12,952 nucleotides of DNA from Gracilimonas sp031580945 (GTDB lineage Bacteria > Bacteroidota > Rhodothermia > Balneolales > Balneolaceae). The translations under genes were made by a program, and so were the position numbers. A model generated the notes under the pieces. The model did not search any database, was not told the DNA's origin, and worked only from the letters and a program-made list of their open reading frames with translations. The stretch is taken from assembly GCA_031580945.1 (NCBI GenBank), contig JAVLBT010000080.1, positions 1 through 12,952 on the forward strand, given 5' to 3'. Positions 7,080-12,952 of the stretch are shown piece by piece (the first letter of the stretch is position 1; each line of letters starts with the position of its first letter).

Positions 7080-7088
7080 GGAGACTCC
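7080..7088 (+). promoter_or_regulatory. Ribosome binding site with motif GGAGACTCC (FecR-domain gene)
   Basis: GGAG lies six bases before ATG 7090, normal Shine-Dalgarno spacing, in the short gap after the first gene of the operon. The nine-base string is identical to that before the OmpA gene. Confidence 0.6.
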
Positions 7089-7089
7089 A

Positions 7090-7836
7090 ATGAAAAGGTT
7101 ATTTAAGTACGTCTACATATCCGTATTTTTAATTACCGGAATGGGATTTGTCTCATCAAGTGTAATAAATAGCACATCTGACCGACCAATCGCAATCGTC
7201 AAGCATTTTAAGCCTGATGTAAATCTGCGAAACCTGGAAGTGGATAAAGATTTGATGCTCGATCCTCAGGAAAATATGGGAGAACAGTTATTTAGCGGTG
7301 ACTCGCTAATCACCCGTGAAGAAGGCTTTGCTTTGGTAGTATTTATGGACAGGAGTGTTGCTAAAGTAAAACCAAGCTCCATGCTTATCCTGAAAGGTGA
7401 AGTGGGGACAGCCTCTAAAGAAATGTCTACTCGTATTGACCTGGAAGAGGGTGAAGTTTTTCTGGAAGTACAGCCACAGGGTGGAAATGATTTTGAAGTA
7501 GCCACTAATCGGTCACTGGCGTCTGTAAAGGGTACCAATTTTGGAAATAGATCAGACGGGTATATTTGGGTACAAGAAGGACAAGTTGACGTAACTGCTT
7601 TAAATTCAGGCCAAACTGTTTCCTTATTCGAAAAGATGTATGCTCAGGTAGACGATCAGGGTAATGACATACAATCGGGTACGCTTTCAGATGAAGAAAT
7701 AGAAGAATTGGATGAAGGTTTTGATGAAGTGGAGGATAATGACCTGGAACAAAAAGAGATCATTCTCAAGTTCAGAGATCAGAATGGACAGCTTCAGGAA
7801 ATTACCATAGATGTTTTCGAAGAAGGAAATAACTAA
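7090..7836 (+). CDS. Secreted FecR-domain protein
   Basis: A 248-residue protein with an N-terminal hydrophobic segment (about 5-24) that acts as signal peptide or anchor. Residues 68-180 match the FecR domain pattern (PF04773): SGDSLITREEGFALVVFMD, VAKVKPSSMLIL, IDLEEGEVFLEV, FEVATNRSLASVKGTNFGN and WVQEGQVDVTA. Classic FecR proteins have a cytoplasmic anti-sigma helix domain before the membrane segment. Here the hydrophobic segment starts at residue 5, so no such domain is present and no ECF sigma gene lies nearby. The domain should thus sit in the periplasm. A strongly acidic stretch (about 200-222) precedes a final beta-hairpin-like segment. It lies 12 bp after the Ig-like gene and 46 bp before the barrel gene. 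Domain call is firm; the role in signalling through the CHASE2 cyclase is inference. Confidence 0.88.
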   Translation: MKRLFKYVYISVFLITGMGFVSSSVINSTSDRPIAIVKHFKPDVNLRNLEVDKDLMLDPQENMGEQLFSGDSLITREEGFALVVFMDRSVAKVKPSSMLILKGEVGTASKEMSTRIDLEEGEVFLEVQPQGGNDFEVATNRSLASVKGTNFGNRSDGYIWVQEGQVDVTALNSGQTVSLFEKMYAQVDDQGNDIQSGTLSDEEIEELDEGFDEVEDNDLEQKEIILKFRDQNGQLQEITIDVFEEGNN

Positions 7837-7882
7837 TCCTAAAAACTAAAACCCATACCAACCAAAAAGTTTAATTAGGCTG

Positions 7883-10660
7883 ATGCTTGTGAAAGGGGTA
7901 ATAAAAAAAATACTCACTATTTTTATCATTTTGGCGGCAACAAGCACCGCTTATAGCCAATTTAATATTCAACATCAGGCTCCTGTATTATTTGAACGGG
8001 GAGTAGACAATGCGATCACCTTTAATGTGCCGGGTATCACTCAAACCGACTTTCAGCAAGCCATTCTATATTACCGATACGATGGAGCTTCAAGCTATCA
8101 GCAGAAAGAAGTTCAATACAATAATGGTTTTTTCCGTACCAGCATATACCCGGAAGCTAATAATGCGAGTACAATTGAGTATTACTTTGAAATTACTCTT
8201 AATTCTGGGGTGGGCCTATTTTACCCCAATAACCTACCGTCAGAAAACCCTGTCACTGTTGAAATCGTTGACGAGGCAGGAGATCAAAAAACCCAATCTA
8301 AAGAACAAATTGAAGGAGTTGATTATACCATCCTTTCCCCTGATGCAGGGACCGGTGTTTCCCCTGAAAATGTAGTGATAGCCGTTGCCTTATTTTATGA
8401 CATGCAATCCCTGGAACCGGGCGAGTTCAGGTTATTGATTGATGGACAAGATGTGACAGAACAAGCGGATACCAGCGCTTATTACATATCATATGTCCCC
8501 AAAAATTTAGAAAGAGGGCGACATTCTATCGCTATTGAATATGCAACTGATACTAAAACCTATGCAGTAACGAATTGGGATTTTTCAGTGGTAGCACCCG
8601 GACAAGCCACTTTTCAAGGATTTCAGGAAAACAATATTCCACAAGGAAATGTGGAATTATCGGCCCGAAACCAAGTGATAGCCGGTGATATCAATAATGC
8701 CTATTCCGGCAGAGGACGTGTTTCAGGTAAAGTTGGTGATTTCAGGTATTCCGCAAAAGGATTTCTGACCTCACAAGAAGACCCCCGCCTGCAACCTCAA
8801 AACCGCTATGGAGTGAATCTCGCTTACGGTGATATTTGGAACTTTGAAGCCGGACATGTGTATCCCAATATGAGTCAGTTTACAATAGCAGGACGCAGAA
8901 TTCATGGCCTTAATACCTCCGTTCACTTGTTGAATGAAAACATCAATATGCAGTTCATGTACGGTGAACTTGAACGAAGTATTACCAATTTATACGACAG
9001 CCTTATTGTGGAAGATGTCGTCATTGGTGCCGACTCAGTGGTTGATCGAAATTATTTTCTCACTTACAAAGATCAGGGAAGAGGCAACTTTCAAAGAACA
9101 ATTACCGGGGGCCGTTTGAGCTTTGGGAATGAAGAAAAGTTTCAGATCGGGTTTCACGCGTTAAAGATTGAAGACGACACAACATCCATTACTAACGTCC
9201 GGGATTACAGAGACATCGTTAATTCAAACCTAACACTAAACAGCAATTTAAATGCATTGGAACAAGACAGTTTAGCTGCTAATCCTGAAGATTTAGTTGT
9301 CCGTTCAGGGAATATTAATCCACGCGGAAATTTAGTTGCCGGGGGAGATTTACAATTTGGAATTGATAACAATCGTATAAGGTTTGAATCTGAAGCGGTG
9401 ATCAGTGCTCTTAATAACAATATTTATGATGGCCCGCTTACATCGCAACGTGCCGACGACCTGGGATTTGACGTTGACGAAGGTATAACTGATCTGCTGG
9501 AACAATTATCATGGCTGATCATTGTAAATGAAAATATGGATGTTCTACCCTTGAACTTAAACGAGGATGACGGAGAAATTACAGCAGAACCTTTCTTTCC
9601 CACCAGCATTTTAGCCGGAAATGGGGAGCTCTCTTTTCGATATCCCGGCAATAGTTTACGGATACAATATCGCTGGATCGGTCCAAATTTTAATTCATTG
9701 GCCAATTCAACGATCCGTCGTGATATAGCTGGATTTACAGTCTCAGACCGTGTCAACCTATTCTCAAATCGGCTTTATGTTACCATAGCTTATGAAAATT
9801 TACAGGATAATGTGTCTAATACACGAGATGCAACCACCAATACTATCTCATACCGGAGTAACATCAGCTGGTATCCGGTGAATAGAGATTTGCCACGTAT
9901 AAGTGCCAGTTTTAGATATCGAACAAGAGATAATGGGGTTCAACGGCAAAATTATTTATTAAGTGATGACCTGCTAAACGCAGCCGTCCGTAATATTCAA
10001 CGCGAGCAGCGTACTATTAACGGGCAGGATACATTGATCGCCATTGTGACCCCCACTCCGCGAAATAATAACTCATTGAATATCAATTCCTCCATTACTC
10101 AACAATTTAGATTGTTCAATACCCGTAACGACCTTTCACTAAACATCTCAAATCTAAAGACCACCGACGAAGTATTTGCTTTCGGAGATGTATTAAGTAC
10201 CTCAGTTTCTGTGAATCTAACTTCCCGTTTTAATGACGCTCCCCTCGAAACACAACTCGGTTATACTTATAATGACACTGAATCAGGGAGCGGGCAAAGC
10301 CAAGTCCTGATATCTGGATTTTATGTAGGTGGGCAGCTGTTTTTATGGGATAATACTTTGAATATAAATGCCCGGCTTGCTTACACAAATAACGATTCTG
10401 AAACCCGAAATTTTGATGTATGTGATTCCTCAGGTTGTAGCAGCGATCAGGCATTAAATGAAAATCCAAACGACGATTACTTCGCTTTGGCAGATGAATC
10501 TACAAGCAGGTCGTTTGGTTCCTACGTCTTTCAGGCTGGTGCCCGTTATAACATTACCGAAAATCACGCACTTCTATTTGATGCCAATCTTACCAATATC
10601 ACCAACCAATCTGTACAGAACGATCGTATTGTTCAGCTGAGATATGTGTATAGTTTTTAG
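7883..10660 (+). CDS. Outer-membrane beta-barrel protein with two N-terminal Ig-like modules
   Basis: A 925-residue protein without a named family. It has a signal peptide (about 1-25, ending TAYSQ). Two beta-sandwich modules follow: about 30-130 (ILYYRYDG, TIEYYFEITL) and about 147-237 (EFRLLIDGQDVT, RGRHSIAIEY, WDFSVV). The rest (about 255-925) alternates short amphipathic strands with aspartate/asparagine-rich loops, as in a large beta-barrel, and ends QLRYVYSF, with the terminal phenylalanine recognised by the BAM machinery. The stretch FEAGHVYPNMSQFTIAGRRI followed by HG and QFMYGELERSI resembles large FCB outer-membrane proteins I recall as hypothetical. No TonB box or plug domain is seen, so a TonB receptor is unlikely. 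The only cysteines are C847 and C852, in a probable loop. An alternative GTG start two codons in is possible. It ends three bases before the cyclase gene, so translation is probably coupled. Confidence 0.78.
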   Translation: MLVKGVIKKILTIFIILAATSTAYSQFNIQHQAPVLFERGVDNAITFNVPGITQTDFQQAILYYRYDGASSYQQKEVQYNNGFFRTSIYPEANNASTIEYYFEITLNSGVGLFYPNNLPSENPVTVEIVDEAGDQKTQSKEQIEGVDYTILSPDAGTGVSPENVVIAVALFYDMQSLEPGEFRLLIDGQDVTEQADTSAYYISYVPKNLERGRHSIAIEYATDTKTYAVTNWDFSVVAPGQATFQGFQENNIPQGNVELSARNQVIAGDINNAYSGRGRVSGKVGDFRYSAKGFLTSQEDPRLQPQNRYGVNLAYGDIWNFEAGHVYPNMSQFTIAGRRIHGLNTSVHLLNENINMQFMYGELERSITNLYDSLIVEDVVIGADSVVDRNYFLTYKDQGRGNFQRTITGGRLSFGNEEKFQIGFHALKIEDDTTSITNVRDYRDIVNSNLTLNSNLNALEQDSLAANPEDLVVRSGNINPRGNLVAGGDLQFGIDNNRIRFESEAVISALNNNIYDGPLTSQRADDLGFDVDEGITDLLEQLSWLIIVNENMDVLPLNLNEDDGEITAEPFFPTSILAGNGELSFRYPGNSLRIQYRWIGPNFNSLANSTIRRDIAGFTVSDRVNLFSNRLYVTIAYENLQDNVSNTRDATTNTISYRSNISWYPVNRDLPRISASFRYRTRDNGVQRQNYLLSDDLLNAAVRNIQREQRTINGQDTLIAIVTPTPRNNNSLNINSSITQQFRLFNTRNDLSLNISNLKTTDEVFAFGDVLSTSVSVNLTSRFNDAPLETQLGYTYNDTESGSGQSQVLISGFYVGGQLFLWDNTLNINARLAYTNNDSETRNFDVCDSSGCSSDQALNENPNDDYFALADESTSRSFGSYVFQAGARYNITENHALLFDANLTNITNQSVQNDRIVQLRYVYSF

Positions 10661-10663
10661 ATA

Positions 10664-12829
10664 ATGGCAAGCTCAAGAAAAAGCTCCTTACGAATTATTG
10701 CAATCATAGCGATTGCTACGGGTGGTTTTATTTTATCTTTTTTGCTGATGTTCATCACACCCGTTCAAAATCTTCAGTTAAAACACACGGATCAGCTTTT
10801 TGAGTATCGTGGACCGCTGGATGTTTCTGATTCTCCCATTGTTTTAGTAGCCATAAGTCAACAAGCTGATGAAGAGATTCCCCAAAAATATCCCTGGCCA
10901 ACCGATGTTTATGCACGTTTGGTTCATAACCTTAATGAAGCCGGTGCTAAAGTTATAGCCTTTGATGTCATATTCGACAATCCTGATATTCATGATGTAT
11001 CAAACGACACCTTATTTGCACAAGCAATGCAGGAACATGGTAATGTGATTCTTTCAGGAGAAATACAGCGCATCATAACGGAAAATTCTGATTCCTTTTC
11101 TCCCATGTTTCCCATTCCCATCCTAAATACTTCCAACCCCAATCGGGTAGCCCTTGTGCAGGTTTACCCGGATCTGGATGGTGCAGTGCGGACGTACCGG
11201 TTTGGCCATAACTATTTGAATACCAATTATTACAGATTAGGGTTAGAAGCAATTCGTGAATACAAGGATATTTCCTATGATTCTGTGGACCCTATCGCCC
11301 TCAGTGAAGATCCATATTTTGAACTTGGGCCATATCGTATTTTAAAAGACCGGCCGAATTCATTTTATATCAATTATTATGGGCCTGAGCATACATTTCC
11401 TGAAATTTCGCTTGAAGAAGTCATTGACGACTCTTCGTATAACACGGTTTTTGAGTCTGAATTAGGAGCACAAGTCAACAGTTTTGATGATCCAAATTTT
11501 GGGCATTTAGCTCAGGAAACTTTTAAGGATAAAATAGTTCTTGTTGGGGCTACAATGCCGCTTTTAAAAGACTTTTATGCTACTCCCTTTGCCAATCAGG
11601 GCAATAATGACCGGCCCGGTTATCAGGTGCATGCCCACGCCATTCAAACTATACTGGATGGTAACTATATATCCAGATTCAGCGGGTGGTATACTTTACT
11701 AATAATGTTTTTCTTTTGCCTCTCCATAGCTTTGATAACGCATTACTTTAATGCCAATTGGGGAATCTTATTTTCAATCGTTGGTGGCTCCGGATTTTAT
11801 GGCATCAGCTTTTGGGCTTTTCTAAACTTTCATGTTTTGATGGTTGTAACAGGACCACTGCTGGCAATTATCATTACTCAGGTTGGTATGGTTAGTTATG
11901 AGTATTACCTGGAACAAAAAGAAAAACGGCGTATCAAAGGTATGTTTGCCTCTTACGTGTCGCCCGAACTTGTTGATCAAATGGTAGAATCTGGTGAGGA
12001 GCCTCAATTAGGGGGTGAAGAAACATATATGACCGCCTTTTTTAGTGATATTGTTTCCTTTTCAACTTTTTCTGAACAACTGGAAGCAAAAGACCTTGTC
12101 CGTCTTATCAACGAATACTTGAATGCCATGACAAACATCCTTAACGATCGCGGAGGCACACTGGATAAATATATTGGTGATGCGATCGTATCCTTCTTCG
12201 GTTCACCGGTTTATATGCAAGATCATGCTTATCAGGCTTGTATTTCTTCTCAGCTCATGCATCGCGAGTTGGATAAGCTCCGGAAAAAGTGGAAAAAGGA
12301 CGGTTGGCCTGAGATTGTGGTCAATATGCAGCATAGAATTGGTGTTAATACCGGAGTCATGGTAACTGGAAATATGGGGTCTACCAGACGATTCAATTAT
12401 ACCATGATGGGCGATAATGTAAACCTTGCGGCTCGTTGTGAAAGTGGGGCAAAAAAATATGGCGTTTATACTATGGTTACCGAAACAACCAAACAAGAAG
12501 CGGAAAAATTTGGGGATGACTGCGTATTCCGACTACTCGACAATATCGTTGTAAAAGGACGGACGAAGCCTGTAAAAGTATATGAGATCATAGGACTCAA
12601 GGAACATGTCAGTGATGAAATGTTAGAGTGCAAAGATTTATTTGAAGAAGGAATCCATCTTTATTTTGACCAAAACTGGGATGCAGCACTCCAAAAATTC
12701 AACGCTTCTCAAAAGCTGGAACGGAATGAAATGAATCCTTCCCGTATTTTTATTGAACGTACAGAGATGATGAAGTCAGAGCCTCCTGAGGAAGATTGGG
12801 ACGGCGTCTTTATAATGAAAAGTAAATAG
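10664..12829 (+). CDS. CHASE2-domain class III adenylate cyclase
   Basis: A 721-residue membrane sensor making a cyclic nucleotide, probably cAMP. One membrane segment (about 9-31) leads into a periplasmic CHASE2 domain (about 35-335; DQLFEYRGP, VIAFDVIFDNPD, FKDKIVLVGAT, ATPF, HAHAIQTILDG). Three membrane helices follow (about 341-411), then a cytoplasmic cyclase domain (about 450-645). All six catalytic residues are visible: metal ligands D462 (FFSDIVSF) and D506 (YIGDAIVSFFG), base-selecting K502 and T580 (NYTMMGD), transition-state N587 and R591 (VNLAAR). Lysine plus threonine is the class IIIb adenylate-cyclase pattern. A TPR-like segment (about 657-687) closes the protein. ATG lies three bases after the barrel stop, without a Shine-Dalgarno sequence. 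The CHASE2 ligand is unknown; its neighbours suggest an envelope signal. Confidence 0.93.
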   Translation: MASSRKSSLRIIAIIAIATGGFILSFLLMFITPVQNLQLKHTDQLFEYRGPLDVSDSPIVLVAISQQADEEIPQKYPWPTDVYARLVHNLNEAGAKVIAFDVIFDNPDIHDVSNDTLFAQAMQEHGNVILSGEIQRIITENSDSFSPMFPIPILNTSNPNRVALVQVYPDLDGAVRTYRFGHNYLNTNYYRLGLEAIREYKDISYDSVDPIALSEDPYFELGPYRILKDRPNSFYINYYGPEHTFPEISLEEVIDDSSYNTVFESELGAQVNSFDDPNFGHLAQETFKDKIVLVGATMPLLKDFYATPFANQGNNDRPGYQVHAHAIQTILDGNYISRFSGWYTLLIMFFFCLSIALITHYFNANWGILFSIVGGSGFYGISFWAFLNFHVLMVVTGPLLAIIITQVGMVSYEYYLEQKEKRRIKGMFASYVSPELVDQMVESGEEPQLGGEETYMTAFFSDIVSFSTFSEQLEAKDLVRLINEYLNAMTNILNDRGGTLDKYIGDAIVSFFGSPVYMQDHAYQACISSQLMHRELDKLRKKWKKDGWPEIVVNMQHRIGVNTGVMVTGNMGSTRRFNYTMMGDNVNLAARCESGAKKYGVYTMVTETTKQEAEKFGDDCVFRLLDNIVVKGRTKPVKVYEIIGLKEHVSDEMLECKDLFEEGIHLYFDQNWDAALQKFNASQKLERNEMNPSRIFIERTEMMKSEPPEEDWDGVFIMKSK

Positions 12830-12833
12830 AAAT

Positions 12834-12913
12834 GCGGAGAGGGAGGGATTTCCCGCCAAAGTTCTTCCTTTTCGAGTATCCGGCCTGAAAGCGGGACAGG
12901 CTTCTCATCCCTG
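12834..12913. repeat. GC-rich intergenic segment with nested inverted repeats
   Basis: By my count 46 of these 80 bases are G or C, clearly richer than the AT-rich flanks. AGGGAT (12844-12849) pairs with ATCCCT (12907-12912), and inside it TCCCGC (12851-12856) with GCGGGA (12891-12896). An alternative hairpin pairs GCCTG (12883-12887) with CAGGC (12897-12901). No T run follows, so it is not a standard terminator for the operon, though it may still protect or end the transcript. No gene is seen from 12830 to the right edge. Confidence 0.4.
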
Positions 12914-12952
12914 CTTGCTTCTGGCAATAGATACAACAATACTAATAAATGG

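Noticed and set aside
12709..12939. Minus-strand open frame overlapping the 3' end of the cyclase gene
   Set aside because: Most of it is antisense to the conserved cyclase C-terminus, and no signal or domain is visible in the rest.

Overview
The window looks like chromosomal DNA from a marine or halophilic member of the Bacteroidota/Balneolota (FCB) lineage. It is AT-rich and densely coded. It carries a SusB-like GH97 glycosidase, a DUF2911 protein, an OmpA lipoprotein with TSP3-type calcium repeats, and a large outer-membrane barrel ending in phenylalanine, and several genes lack a Shine-Dalgarno sequence. The phylum is inferred from this gene set; no marker gene proves it. There is no sign of phage, insertion sequence, integrase or CRISPR.

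Left part (1-2345, minus strand): an exported amidohydrolase is followed closely by a DUF2911 protein that runs off the left edge. Upstream of them is a separately terminated, signal-peptide-bearing MsrA. From 2469 to 4499 (plus) lies a GH97 alpha-glucosidase-type enzyme. It converges on an OmpA/TSP3 lipoprotein gene (4565-5470, minus), and the two are separated by a 32-bp perfect palindrome that serves as a bidirectional terminator.

Middle: the 383-bp stretch 5471-5853 between the OmpA gene and the next gene holds the OmpA promoter region, a complete tRNA-Ala(GGC) at 5624-5697 with its own terminator, and a sigma70-like promoter for the next operon.

Right part (5854-12829, plus strand): four closely spaced genes appear to form one operon. 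They encode (1) a secreted protein with an Ig/FN3-like domain and no recognised family, (2) a secreted FecR-domain protein, (3) a 925-residue outer-membrane beta-barrel with two N-terminal Ig-like modules, and (4) a CHASE2 class III adenylate cyclase with all six catalytic residues. The layout suggests an envelope-spanning sensor: barrel and exported proteins outside, CHASE2 in the periplasm, cyclase in the cytoplasm and a cyclic nucleotide as output. No sigma factor or TonB receptor accompanies the FecR protein, so this is not a classic FecIR system. This four-gene unit is the best candidate in the window for an undescribed system. After it comes a GC-rich intergenic segment with nested inverted repeats that may be a dispersed repeat or a terminator.
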